Positions 19,951 through 28,106 of a stretch of 53,019 nucleotides of DNA are shown in pieces (positions within the stretch are counted from its first letter, which is position 1; the number at the start of each line of letters is the position of its first letter). A program made the position numbers and the translations under genes. Under the pieces are notes generated by a model, which worked only from the letters and a program-made list of their open reading frames with translations, was not told where the DNA came from and did not search any database. This stretch comes from Lachnospiraceae bacterium (GTDB lineage: Bacteria; Bacillota; Clostridia; Lachnospirales; Lachnospiraceae): contig JAUNDG010000017.1 in NCBI GenBank assembly GCA_030526195.1, forward strand, positions 1 to 53,019, written 5' to 3'.

Positions 19951-20670
19951 ATGCTCATCAATGCTAAAAATCTGGATCATCGGGGCATCAACGACGCTCT
20001 GCGCGACACCCACGATGACTGTACAATAGAAAATTGCTGCGGTCAGCGCTTTATCGCCGCCGGTATGTCTGACCGTCACATCACCATCGAAGGGATCCCG
20101 GGCAACGCCCTGGGGGCCTTCATGAACGGCGGTACTGTCACTGTCAACGGCAACGCACAGGATGCGGTGGGCGACACCATGAACGAAGGTGACATCATCA
20201 TCCACGGCAGCATCGGCGATGCCGCCGGTTATGCCATGCGTGGCGGCCGTATCTTCGTCCGCGGCAATGCGGGCTACCGGGCCGGCATTCACATGAAGGC
20301 CTACGAAGATAAAATGCCTCTGCTCGTCATCGGCGGCAAGGCCGGCAGCTTCCTGGGCGAATACCAGGCCGGCGGTGTCATCATCGTCCTCAACCTGGAC
20401 ACACCGGAAGATCGCTGCGTCTCAAACTTCCCCTGCACCGGGATGCACGGCGGGAAGATCTTCCTGCGCTCCGACTGCCGGAACATCATTTTCCCGGAAC
20501 AGGTCAGCACCGCTCCCGCCACCGATGAGGACAAGGCCGAGCTGCGGGCTCATCTGAACGATTACTGCGCTCAGTTTGATCTTGATCTCGACACGATCCT
20601 GGCCGCCGACTTCACCGTCGTCACCCCCAACAGCAGCACACCCTATCGTCAGATGTACGTGGCAAACTGA
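19951..20670 (+). CDS. Glutamate synthase, GXGXG subunit
   Basis: A 239-residue right-handed beta-helix protein with the repeated GXGXG-type pattern (for example GNALGAFMNGGTVTVNG, GDAAGYAMRGGRIFVRG, GKAGSFLGEYQAGG). In classical GltB this is the C-terminal structural domain that helps form the ammonia tunnel; in archaeal and many clostridial forms it is a separate subunit, as here. SD GGGAGGTG lies 9 bases before ATG. It is the last gene of the operon and is followed by a strong terminator. Confidence 0.92.
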   Translation: MLINAKNLDHRGINDALRDTHDDCTIENCCGQRFIAAGMSDRHITIEGIPGNALGAFMNGGTVTVNGNAQDAVGDTMNEGDIIIHGSIGDAAGYAMRGGRIFVRGNAGYRAGIHMKAYEDKMPLLVIGGKAGSFLGEYQAGGVIIVLNLDTPEDRCVSNFPCTGMHGGKIFLRSDCRNIIFPEQVSTAPATDEDKAELRAHLNDYCAQFDLDLDTILAADFTVVTPNSSTPYRQMYVAN

Positions 20671-20713
20671 GGTTGCCTCTTTTCATTTCACGCAATCGGG
20701 TATACGATAAAAA

Positions 20714-20752
20714 GCACAGGATGGCCAACGCTATCCTGTGCCTTTGTTTTTT
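20714..20752 (+). terminator. Terminator of the glutamate synthase operon
   Basis: Perfect 9-bp stem GCACAGGAT / ATCCTGTGC followed by CTTTGTTTTTTT. Confidence 0.9.
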
Positions 20753-20885
20753 TCACCACCCGCTTCTGATACACGGCGTATTTGCTTTTTCACCGAAACG
20801 GCTGCGTCATACGCCGGCCTGACAATTGTTTATGCACTTACCATACCCACCCCGTGCGGTATGTTTCTATCAACCGGAGGTCTCT

Positions 20886-21404
20886 ATGACAGCACAGGAA
20901 AGACGTCAGCAGATCACAGACATTCTGAACAACAGTCCCGATGCCATCAGTGCATCATCCCTCGCCGCCTCCTGCGGGGTGAGCCGCCAGATCATCGTCG
21001 GCGACGTGGCCCTGCTGCGGGCTTCAGGCCTTAACATTCTGGCCACCCCCCGTGGCTATATCCTCGAAAATGAGCCGGTGAAGGCCACCACCCGTATCGC
21101 CTGCTGCCACGATGCTGCCGGCATGCATGACGAGCTTTATGCCATCGTGGACGAGGGCTGCACCATCGAAAATGTCATTGTGGAACACCCCATTTACGGT
21201 CAGCTCACAGCTTCTCTCCAGCTGTCCAGCCGCCATGATGTCGATGAGTTCATGCAAAAAAATGAGTCTGCCGATGCCCGTCCCTTATCTATGCTCACAG
21301 AGGGCATCCATCTCCACACCCTGACCGCTGCCGACGAAGCCGTCTTTGTGCGGGTCAGAGAAAAACTCACACAGCTGGGTATCTTACTGAGTGGAGACAA
21401 ATAA
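20886..21404 (+). CDS. niaR: NiaR-type nicotinate-responsive transcriptional repressor
   Basis: A 172-residue repressor. Residues 1-60 form a winged helix-turn-helix (RRQQITDILNN..., SSLAASCGVSRQIIVGDVALLR). Residues about 75-170 form the 3H ligand-binding domain, with the three conserved histidines visible in CCHDAAGMHDEL and GIHLHT. NiaR of Gram-positive bacteria senses niacin and represses NAD precursor uptake and synthesis genes. No nad or nia target lies in this window, so it acts elsewhere. ATG 20886 was chosen because GGAGGT lies 6 bases upstream; the longer frame adds 20 residues without likeness. Confidence 0.88.
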   Translation: MTAQERRQQITDILNNSPDAISASSLAASCGVSRQIIVGDVALLRASGLNILATPRGYILENEPVKATTRIACCHDAAGMHDELYAIVDEGCTIENVIVEHPIYGQLTASLQLSSRHDVDEFMQKNESADARPLSMLTEGIHLHTLTAADEAVFVRVREKLTQLGILLSGDK

Positions 21405-21444
21405 GATCATCAGAAACGGGTGCCGCAAGGCGCACCACGATAAA

Positions 21445-21478
21445 AAGGGCCGAGGATCCTCCTCAGCCCTTCTTTTTA
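21445..21478. terminator. Bidirectional terminator between niaR and glmS
   Basis: 12-bp stem AAGGGCCGAGGA / TCCTCAGCCCTT with one mismatch, with A-rich flank on one side and CTTTTTAT on the other, so it can end both convergent genes. Two further small hairpins (GGACAC/GTGTCC near 21497 and ATCCGT/ACGGAT near 21524) lie closer to glmS. Confidence 0.8.
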
Positions 21479-21567
21479 TGCTTGTTTAGTAAAGCGGACA
21501 CTCATGCTTGTGTCCCGGGTCATCCGTTCGGTTGTCACGGATTTTCGGTGTGAGCTCATCTCCCGTT

Positions 21568-23421
21568 TTACTCAACCGTAACGGATTTTGCCAGGTTACG
21601 CGGCTTGTCCACGTCTTCGCCTCTGGCCACAGCGCTGTAGTAACCCAAAAGCTGCAGCGGCACAACCGCCAGTGAAGCGGCAAAGTGTTCATCTGTCTTG
21701 GGTACATAGAATGTAACGTCCGCCGTATCCTCCACAGTGTAATTGCCGGCAGTGGTCAGACCCATCAGGAAACCGCCGCGGCTCTTAACTTCCTGCATGT
21801 TGGACAATGTCTTCTCATAGACATTGCTCTGTGTCAGCACACCGATCATCAGTGTCCCCTCTTCTACCAGGGAAATGGTGCCGTGCTTCAATTCACCGGC
21901 AGCATAGGCCTCGGAATGGATATAGCTGACCTCCTTCAGTTTAAGAGAGCCTTCCATACAAATGGCATAGTCGATGCTGCGGCCGATGAAGAAGGCATCA
22001 TGCATTGCGGCAAAGCCGGTGGCGAAACGCTGGACGCGTTCTTTATCTTCCAGGATGGTCTGGATCTTACCGGGGATCGTGCCCATTTCCATAAGCAGAT
22101 CGGACACCTGCCCGGCATCCAGACGGCCCTTTGTTTCGGCACAGGTGATGGCCAGAAGGTAAGAGGCGATCAGCTGGCAGGAATAGGCCTTTGTGGTGGC
22201 CACGGCAATTTCCGGACCGGCATAGGTATAAACCACATGATCGGCTTCACGGGCGATGGAACTGCCCTTCACATTGACAATGGCCACGGTGCGGATACCC
22301 TGAGCCTTGGCTTCACGCAGACCCTCCAGTGTATCGGCTGTCTCGCCGGACTGGCTGATGACAACGACAAGACCCTTCGGATCCAGGATCGGCTTGCGAT
22401 AACGGAATTCGGAAGCCATTTCCACACGAACCGGAATGCGGGCCAGGTCCTCGATCACATACTGCGCCACATAACCCACGTGGCTGGCGGAACCGCAGGC
22501 CACGATATGAATCTGGCTCACATCGGCCAGGATCTCCTTGGTCAGACCGGCTTCGGAGAAATCAATCGTTGACAGGCCATCATCACCCATTTTCACATAG
22601 GCTTTCATAGTGTCCTCGATGGCCTTGGGCTGTTCATGGATTTCCTTGATCATGAAATGCTCATAGCCCTGCTTCTCGGCAGCTTCGGCATTCCACTCGA
22701 TCTTTGTCAGCGGCTTTTCGATGATATCGCCGTTCAGGTCGTAGAATTCGGCATGACCCGGTGTGAGACGTGCCATTTCCAGGTTGCCGATGTAATAAAC
22801 CTGACGGGTGTAATTGAGGATAGCCGGGACGTCGGAAGCCACAAAGGTTTCATCCCCTGTGGTGCCGATAATCATGGGGCTGTCCTTACGAGCCACGTAA
22901 ATTTCACCCGGATATTCCTTGAACATGATGGCCAGCGCATAGGAGCCGCGCACACGGACCAGAGTCTTGGCGATGGCGTCGATGGGGCCAACCTTGTATT
23001 TTTTGTAGTAATAGTCGATCAGGTTAACAACCGCTTCTGTGTCGGTATCTGATGAGAATTCATAGCCTTTATGCGTCAGTTTCTCCTTGATCTCGACATA
23101 GTTTTCGATGATACCGTTGTGAACAGCGATGACATTGTGATCGGCGGAGGCATGGGGATGCGCATTGCGTTCGTTGGCGGCCCCATGGGTGGCCCAACGG
23201 GTATGGCCGATGCCGCACAGACCCTTCAGCGCATGACCGCCGTCCACTTTTTCGGACAGGTTCTTCAGCTTACCTTCGGCTTTCACGACAACGGTATCCG
23301 CTTCGCCGTTGCGCACGGCAAGGCCGGCGGAGTCATATCCGCGATATTCCAGACGGGTCAGACCGCTGAGCAAGACCGGCGCGGCCTGCTGACCTCCGGT
23401 GTAACCGACAATTCCACACAT
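21568..23421 (-). CDS. glmS: Glutamine-fructose-6-phosphate aminotransferase
   Basis: A 617-residue enzyme that makes glucosamine-6-phosphate for cell-wall synthesis (EC 2.6.1.16). The N-terminal Ntn amidotransferase begins MCGIVGYTGG with C2 as nucleophile, and shows RGYDSAG, HTRWATHG and the HNGIIENY block. Two SIS sugar-isomerase domains follow (ACGSASHVGYV, SQSGETADT, GRSIDYAICMEGSLKLKEVSYIHSEAYAAGELKHG). It ends with PRNLAKSVTVE, normal for the family. The start ATG follows AAGGAGAT. The upstream 200 bases do not match the glmS ribozyme core. Confidence 0.97.
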   Translation of the reverse strand: MCGIVGYTGGQQAAPVLLSGLTRLEYRGYDSAGLAVRNGEADTVVVKAEGKLKNLSEKVDGGHALKGLCGIGHTRWATHGAANERNAHPHASADHNVIAVHNGIIENYVEIKEKLTHKGYEFSSDTDTEAVVNLIDYYYKKYKVGPIDAIAKTLVRVRGSYALAIMFKEYPGEIYVARKDSPMIIGTTGDETFVASDVPAILNYTRQVYYIGNLEMARLTPGHAEFYDLNGDIIEKPLTKIEWNAEAAEKQGYEHFMIKEIHEQPKAIEDTMKAYVKMGDDGLSTIDFSEAGLTKEILADVSQIHIVACGSASHVGYVAQYVIEDLARIPVRVEMASEFRYRKPILDPKGLVVVISQSGETADTLEGLREAKAQGIRTVAIVNVKGSSIAREADHVVYTYAGPEIAVATTKAYSCQLIASYLLAITCAETKGRLDAGQVSDLLMEMGTIPGKIQTILEDKERVQRFATGFAAMHDAFFIGRSIDYAICMEGSLKLKEVSYIHSEAYAAGELKHGTISLVEEGTLMIGVLTQSNVYEKTLSNMQEVKSRGGFLMGLTTAGNYTVEDTADVTFYVPKTDEHFAASLAVVPLQLLGYYSAVARGEDVDKPRNLAKSVTVE

Positions 23422-23567
23422 AATCTATATCTCCTTTTTTCTGAAAAGACCGTTTTCACTGTTGGTGAGCGTTCTAAAACGCCAATCTCCGATTGCCACA
23501 GCGCATCAAAGACCCCTTCGATGTCTGATAAGGGTGTCGAAAATGCCGGGCTTCCCGGTTGGGATAT

Positions 23568-23573
23568 ATTGTA
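23568..23573 (-). promoter_or_regulatory. Extended -10 promoter candidate of glmS
   Basis: Minus-strand TGTGGTACAAT gives TACAAT with an adjacent TG element. The leader of about 140 bases includes an imperfect hairpin GACACCCTT / AAGGGGTC near 23510-23545. No good -35 is visible. Confidence 0.4.
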
Positions 23574-23699
23574 CCACACCCGACACGATGCATGTTGAAA
23601 TAAGAGCACTTTTTGCGATAATATAGGTTTATCGATTACTTTTGATTATAAAAATCAGCGCCATTTTCATGACGCTGTTATCACATGGAGGCCATTATT

Positions 23700-24641
23700 T
23701 TGAAATTAACCGCCATTGTGCCTTGTTACAACGAGCAGGAGGTCCTGCCGTTATTTTATGAAGAAGCCACCCGCGTCTTTTCCGGACTGGAGGCCGATTA
23801 TGAGCTGCTTTTTGTGAATGACGGCTCATCGGATCGAACTCTGGCCATTCTGAAGGAGCTGGCCGAAAAAGACGATCATGTCAAATACCTGTCATTTTCC
23901 CGCAATTTCGGCAAGGAGGCGGCCATGTATGCCGGCTTCCGCAATGCCTCCGGCGACTATGTGGCCGTGATGGATGCCGATCTTCAGGATCCGCCGGCAC
24001 TGATTCCGCAGATGCTGGAGATCCTGGCCACCGGGGAGTATGATTCCGTGGCCACCTGCCGCACCACCCGGGAGGGCGAGCCGCCCATCCGCAGCTGGTT
24101 TGCCCGGAAGTTCTATCGGCTCATCAACAAGATTTCCGATGCCGACATCCGTGACGGTGCCCGGGATTTCCGTCTGATGAAACGTCAGATGGTGGAGGCC
24201 ATCCTCGGCATGACGGAATACAACCGGTTCTCCAAGGGTATCATGGGCTGGATCGGTTTCCGCACCTACTGGCTGCCTTACGAAAATGTGGAGCGGGCTG
24301 CCGGTGAAACGAAATGGAGTTTCTGGAAGCTTTTCAAGTATGCACTGGACGGCATCATCAACTTCTCTCAGGTGCCTTTGAATATGGCGTCCTGGTTCGG
24401 CATCGTGATGACGGTGGTGTCTTTCATTTTCATCATCTTTATCGTTGTCCGCCGTCTGATCTTCGGCGATCCCGTGGCCGGCTGGGCGTCCACCATGTGC
24501 GTTATCATTTTCATCGGTGGGATTCAGCTTTTCTGCATGGGCATTATCGGCCGCTATCTGGCCAAGACTTATCTCGAAACGAAGAAACGACCGATCTATA
24601 TCGCGTCGGAAAGCAATATTGAGGAGGCTAAGTTATTATGA
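23700..24641 (+). CDS. Polyisoprenyl-phosphate glycosyltransferase (GtrB/DPM1-like)
   Basis: A 313-residue family 2 glycosyltransferase that transfers a sugar from a nucleotide donor to undecaprenyl phosphate at the membrane. The GT-A domain (about 1-220) shows IVPCYNEQEVLPLF, FVNDGSSD and VMDADLQDPP with the catalytic aspartates. Two C-terminal membrane helices follow (about 225-255 and 263-290) and then the RYLAKTYLETKKRP tail. I placed the start at TTG 23700: GGAGG lies 8 bases before it, whereas the upstream ATG contains that SD. The stop overlaps the next gene by four bases (ATGA). The sugar and acceptor pathway are unknown. Confidence 0.88.
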   Translation: MKLTAIVPCYNEQEVLPLFYEEATRVFSGLEADYELLFVNDGSSDRTLAILKELAEKDDHVKYLSFSRNFGKEAAMYAGFRNASGDYVAVMDADLQDPPALIPQMLEILATGEYDSVATCRTTREGEPPIRSWFARKFYRLINKISDADIRDGARDFRLMKRQMVEAILGMTEYNRFSKGIMGWIGFRTYWLPYENVERAAGETKWSFWKLFKYALDGIINFSQVPLNMASWFGIVMTVVSFIFIIFIVVRRLIFGDPVAGWASTMCVIIFIGGIQLFCMGIIGRYLAKTYLETKKRPIYIASESNIEEAKLL

Positions 24642-25231
24642 TCCGTCATCTGGTGTTCGATGTGGGCGGTGTGCTGCTGGACTATACCTGGTCTCAGATG
24701 CTGGCGGAGTTCGGCATGCCGAAGGATGAGTGTGAGATTTTTGACCGTTTCGTCCTCCGCAGCCCCTGCTGGTCTATGCTGGACTTAGGATTCCTTTCTT
24801 TTGAGGATGTCCGGAAGGATCTGAAGCTGATGTATCCGCAGTATGCCGATGCCCTCGATTATGTGCTGGGTAAACCGGAGCGAATGCCGGTGCCTCGCCC
24901 CCGGGTTGAAGCCAGGATCCGTGAGCTGAAGGCGAAGGGGTATGATGTTTATCTCCTGTCTAATTATTCGGAGTTTTTATTCAACACGCATGCGGCACAG
25001 GCTCATTTCCTTGATCTTGTTGACGGGGCCGTAATTTCTTATGAGGTTCACACGATGAAGCCGGAGCCCCGGATTTATGAGACATTGCTGCAGAAGTATG
25101 ATCTGGATCCGAAAGAGTGTATGTTTTTCGATGATAAGCCCGAAAATGTCGAAGCGGCTGTGGCGCTTGGGTTTGAGGGCGGTGTGATCACCAGCGAGGA
25201 GCGGCTGCTGGAGTTGTTGGAGGATTACTGA
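24638..25231 (+). CDS. HAD-superfamily hydrolase
   Basis: A 197-residue HAD phosphatase of the YihX/epoxide-hydrolase-like subgroup. Motif I is FDVGGVLLDY, with the nucleophile Asp at residue 8. Motif II is LLSNYS, the motif III lysine is in HTMKPEPRIYE, and motif IV is FFDDKPENVEAA. A small alpha-helical cap lies between motifs I and II. The substrate cannot be read from sequence; sugar phosphates are typical. It is translationally coupled to the glycosyltransferase through ATGA, hinting at a shared sugar-phosphate role. Confidence 0.9.
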   Translation: MIRHLVFDVGGVLLDYTWSQMLAEFGMPKDECEIFDRFVLRSPCWSMLDLGFLSFEDVRKDLKLMYPQYADALDYVLGKPERMPVPRPRVEARIRELKAKGYDVYLLSNYSEFLFNTHAAQAHFLDLVDGAVISYEVHTMKPEPRIYETLLQKYDLDPKECMFFDDKPENVEAAVALGFEGGVITSEERLLELLEDY

Positions 25232-25254
25232 TTCAACAGAGTATAAGGATAGAG

Positions 25255-25429
25255 GGCGCTTGTCCGTCCCATGGTGCTCGGCACGCGCGTCGTCCCCTTC
25301 AGCCCTGCGGTCTTCAGGCTCCTTTGGGGTGTGGGGATGCGAAAATGGGGCTGTGAGGCGCTTGTCCGGCCCATGATGCTCGGCACGCGCGTCGTCCCCT
25401 TCAGCCCTGCGGTCTTCAGGCTCCTTTGG
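25255..25429. repeat. Two 73-bp direct repeats in a gene-free spacer
   Basis: Copies at 25255-25327 and 25357-25429 differ at only two positions and are separated by 29 bases that contain one GAAAATG. They contain CGGCACGCGCGTCGTCCCC and CTGCGGTCTTCAGGCTCC. They read through in several frames, but no SD or start fits and I do not call a gene. They fill the 359-base spacer between the HAD gene and the convergent folT. Confidence 0.85.
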
Positions 25430-25510
25430 CGAAGTGTGCCTGCGCAAACATGGGCCGACCAATCGCCAAGTATATTCCCCTGTAAGATGATGCATAGTCT
25501 GAAATTCTAT

Positions 25511-25556
25511 CAAAAAAATCAAAATCCCGGATGTGGCACTAAGCACACTTCCGGGG
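25511..25556 (-). terminator. Terminator of folT
   Basis: On the minus strand CCCGGAAGTG pairs with CACATCCGGG around an apical loop and is followed by ATTTTGATTTTTTT. Confidence 0.8.
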
Positions 25557-25590
25557 TTTGTCTTTTGGTTCTATATGTTTTGCATCGGCT

Positions 25591-26127
25591 TCAGGCCTTC
25601 GCGTCGCGGAGTTCCTGGCCGAAGGTTTTCTTCAGGATGTTGACGAGCATGGGGACTACGAGGGCGAAGATGATGGATTTCGCGACGCAGCTGATGAGGC
25701 GTACAAGGAGGGATCCGAGGACGATGCCTTCGAAGTAGTAGCCATAGATTTTGCTGTCAGCGTAGATGACACCGGAGTTGAGGACGGTGATCATGAGTTC
25801 GCTTAACAGGATGAGGATGGCTGTTTCCATGCGGCCAAGTTTGAAACCACTTTTTTTGGCGTAGATACCGACGACCAGACCGAAGAGGGCATGGGGCAGG
25901 ATCCACAGGAATGTTGTGGCTGAGAAGCCGTAACGGAGCATCTGGTAAATGAAGGTGCCCAGAGCACCGACGGCCAGACCGTCTACCGGCCCGAAGAGAA
26001 GGGCGGCAATGAGTACGGGGACGCTTTCGAATGTCAGCTTGATGGTGGTGAGGTCAATGGCCACATAACCCAGAACCGCACACATGGCGATCAGCATGGC
26101 ATTCATCACTAGTCTTTTTGTTTTCAT
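25591..26127 (-). CDS. folT: ECF transporter substrate-binding component, probably for folate
   Basis: A 178-residue polytopic membrane protein with five or six hydrophobic segments (KRLVMNAMLIAMCAVLGYVAI at the N-terminus through SIIFALVVPMLVNIL). It has the S-component layout of energy-coupling-factor transporters, with conserved FGPVDGLAVGALGTFIYQM. S-components bind a vitamin and dock to a shared ATPase and EcfT module, which is not encoded here. The folate assignment rests on the tetrahydrofolate riboswitch in its leader. The start ATG 26127 follows AAAGGAGGA; the longer frame would run into the riboswitch platform and was rejected. Confidence 0.88.
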   Translation of the reverse strand: MKTKRLVMNAMLIAMCAVLGYVAIDLTTIKLTFESVPVLIAALLFGPVDGLAVGALGTFIYQMLRYGFSATTFLWILPHALFGLVVGIYAKKSGFKLGRMETAILILLSELMITVLNSGVIYADSKIYGYYFEGIVLGSLLVRLISCVAKSIIFALVVPMLVNILKKTFGQELRDAKA

Positions 26128-26204
26128 AAAAAAATCCTCCTTTCGCAGTTTCCCTTTACTATCATAAGGAAGATGCGCCAAGGAGGCTTTTCTTCTTTAT
26201 ACTA

Positions 26205-26301
26205 GCAGCGGGCGCGTTCCGGCACCGCGGATCTTCAAGATCCTTCGTCCAAAGGTCAACTCCCCGTACCTAAGGCACTTGACGCACCGGTTCTACTCTG
26301 C
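26205..26301 (-). promoter_or_regulatory. Tetrahydrofolate (THF) riboswitch
   Basis: Minus-strand aptamer of about 97 bases with the known conserved elements in order: GAGTAGA, GCGTCAAGTG, GGGGAGTTGAC, GACGAAG and CGCGGTG. P1 forms from GCAG (5') and CTGC (3'), P2 from ACCGG and CCGG. In the platform, CCTCCTT (26186-26180) can pair with the folT SD AAGGAGG (26142-26136), which fits ligand control of translation. Confidence 0.93.
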
Positions 26302-26329
26302 TTTGACATATTGTGGCGGATTGTCGGTG

Positions 26330-26356
26330 TTAAGCGATCGCTTGCCCGTCGCTTAA
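26330..26356. repeat. Inverted repeat upstream of the folT riboswitch
   Basis: TTAAGCGA (26330-26337) and TCGCTTAA (26349-26356) form a perfect 8-bp dyad, with a GCGATCGC palindrome nested in the left half. It lies where the folT promoter should be and has no T tract, so an operator is more likely than a terminator. The rest of this spacer shows nothing else. Confidence 0.45.
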
Positions 26357-26462
26357 GATGCTGTGTCTTTGAAGCAGTGGCAGACTTGCTATCGTTTTAA
26401 TCATCAACAATCACCGAAAAAACTTACCATATATTTACGTTGCCGTAAAGTGAATAATGAGC

Positions 26463-26738
26463 TTACTCATCCCATCCTTCAAAGAAGCGATAATGCACTT
26501 CGATTTCCCGGGCCTCCTGGTTCGGCTCGAGCTTCATATCGCTGATATCGGTGATGGTGGGCATTTCGGGATCGTCTTCTTCCAGTTCCACTGTGATCCA
26601 GTTGAAGGCCTCATCCCGGGCCTCGCGAATGGCCAGTTCCATGGTTTCCCCGAAGACTTCAATGCCTTCAAGATCCGGGAAATAACCGGTATAGCCTTTA
26701 TCTGTTTTTGTAAAAATGGCAGGATATGTAAATGTCAT
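26463..26738 (-). CDS. HicB-like protein without partner toxin
   Basis: A 91-residue protein with the HicB RNase H-like fold signature: YPAIFTKTDKGYTGYFPDLEGIEVFGETMELAIREARDEA is the usual sheet-turn-helix order (quoted in full it spans residues 5-44). HicB proteins neutralise the HicA mRNA-cleaving toxin, but no HicA is present and the usual C-terminal DNA-binding segment is short or absent. It is the last gene of a GNAT-esterase-HicB unit, 24 bases after the esterase, with GGAGA before ATG. It may be an orphan antitoxin or a HicB-fold protein of other function. Confidence 0.75.
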   Translation of the reverse strand: MTFTYPAIFTKTDKGYTGYFPDLEGIEVFGETMELAIREARDEAFNWITVELEEDDPEMPTITDISDMKLEPNQEAREIEVHYRFFEGWDE

Positions 26739-26762
26739 AATCTGTCTCCGTTTTCTATTATG

Positions 26763-28070
26763 TTACTCAACATCAAACACCTTGATCTCGCCCGGATTGC
26801 CCCGGAAGACCGGCCAGTCTTTGCCTTCGGGCTCGCCGGTTTTCATGAAGGTGGTCCAGAGATCCAGCATTTTCTCACTGAGGGCTTTATCGGCCTCAGT
26901 GAAGGGACGCCAGCATTTATCCTGGGTACCGAACATGTACCAAAGTTCTGATGAGTGGAAGGCGCCAGACTCATCGCCGGGCAGCTGACGGGCAAAGTCA
27001 TACACATAGACAAAGCCACGGCCAAAGAACCGGATAAGGCCCGCCATGTTGAGGGAACCGTTGTACAGCATACCACGCTCACCTTCAGGTGCTTCTGCTT
27101 CACCCATATCATTTAAGGTGGCCCCGATCATATAGGGGATGGCTTTCACCTTACCAAGTTCAAGGGCACGATCCGGTTTATACGGCACAATCACGCCGTC
27201 CACATAGGGACCGAAGAAGACCCCCAGCGGCAGCCCTTCCTGACAGGCCAACTGAGCCTCCAGCAGTTTTTCACCGGGAAGCGCCCGCAGCTCTTCAATG
27301 GAAGACACGCCGGCTTTTTCCAGGTAGTAAGCCCCCATTTCCTCAGCTTTTTCTGTTGTGGGCAGATCCTTACCGAAGGAGCGATAACCGGCTCCGCTCT
27401 GGAAAATGGCACCGGCGATCATATCCTCGGTTTCCGGTGATGACACCAGAAGCTGACCGCTCAGGGCACCGGCGGACTGGCCGAAAATGGTGATGCGAGA
27501 AGGATCGCCGCCAAAGGCTGCGATATTATCACGGACCCATTTCAGGGCTTCGATCTGATCCAGAAGACCGTAATTACCGGAAATACCTCGCTCGGATTCA
27601 GCTGCCAGTTCCTTATGAGCCAGGAAGCCAAAGACACCGAGGCGGTAATTGATGGTCACCAGGATGACGCCGCGCTTTGCCATGGCGGCTCCGTCAAAGG
27701 CCACGGAATGACCGAAGCCGTGGTTGAAACTGCCACCATGGATCCAGACCGCCACCGGCAGTTTATCATCCGGTTTTTTGGCCGGTGACCAGATATTCAG
27801 ATAGAGGCAATCCTCATCCATGTAGGCATATTCGGCATTGTCGCCGGCCCATTCATGTTCTCTGAAGCTGCCCGGGGCCGGTGTGGCCTGAAGGCACATA
27901 TTGCCCCATTCAAAAGCCTCAAGGATGCCTTCCCAGGGACCAAAGGGAACGGGCGGCTTGAATCGCAGATCGCCCACCGGCGGTTCTGCATAGGGAATGC
28001 CTTTATATAAGGTATAACCGTCTAATTCAAGGCCTTCGATCAGGCCATTTTTTGTTTCAGCTGTTTTCAT
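26763..28070 (-). CDS. Type B carboxylesterase
   Basis: A 435-residue alpha/beta hydrolase of the carboxylesterase/para-nitrobenzyl esterase family. It has the N-terminal GIPYAEPPVGDLRFKPP block, PVAVWIHGGSFNHGFG with the HGG oxyanion hole, and the nucleophile elbow FGQSAGA. A C-terminal histidine is plausible at FHSSELWYMFG. It lacks a signal peptide and is likely cytosolic. The start is ATG 28070 after GCGGAG; the GTG ten codons upstream has no SD. It follows the GNAT gene by 36 bases and precedes the HicB-like gene, all probably under the palindrome-bearing promoter. Substrate unknown; detoxification of acyl compounds is a guess. Confidence 0.92.
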   Translation of the reverse strand: MKTAETKNGLIEGLELDGYTLYKGIPYAEPPVGDLRFKPPVPFGPWEGILEAFEWGNMCLQATPAPGSFREHEWAGDNAEYAYMDEDCLYLNIWSPAKKPDDKLPVAVWIHGGSFNHGFGHSVAFDGAAMAKRGVILVTINYRLGVFGFLAHKELAAESERGISGNYGLLDQIEALKWVRDNIAAFGGDPSRITIFGQSAGALSGQLLVSSPETEDMIAGAIFQSGAGYRSFGKDLPTTEKAEEMGAYYLEKAGVSSIEELRALPGEKLLEAQLACQEGLPLGVFFGPYVDGVIVPYKPDRALELGKVKAIPYMIGATLNDMGEAEAPEGERGMLYNGSLNMAGLIRFFGRGFVYVYDFARQLPGDESGAFHSSELWYMFGTQDKCWRPFTEADKALSEKMLDLWTTFMKTGEPEGKDWPVFRGNPGEIKVFDVE

Positions 28071-28106
28071 TTTTTTATTCTCCGCATAAGATTGTGACAC
28101 TTGATA

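Noticed and set aside
23422-23600. glmS ribozyme in the glmS leader
   Set aside because: The conserved ribozyme core segments are absent; only an extended -10 and an imperfect hairpin are seen.
24977-25546. 189-codon minus-strand frame covering the 73-bp repeats
   Set aside because: It overlaps the HAD gene antisense, its middle is only the translated direct repeat, and it has no SD.
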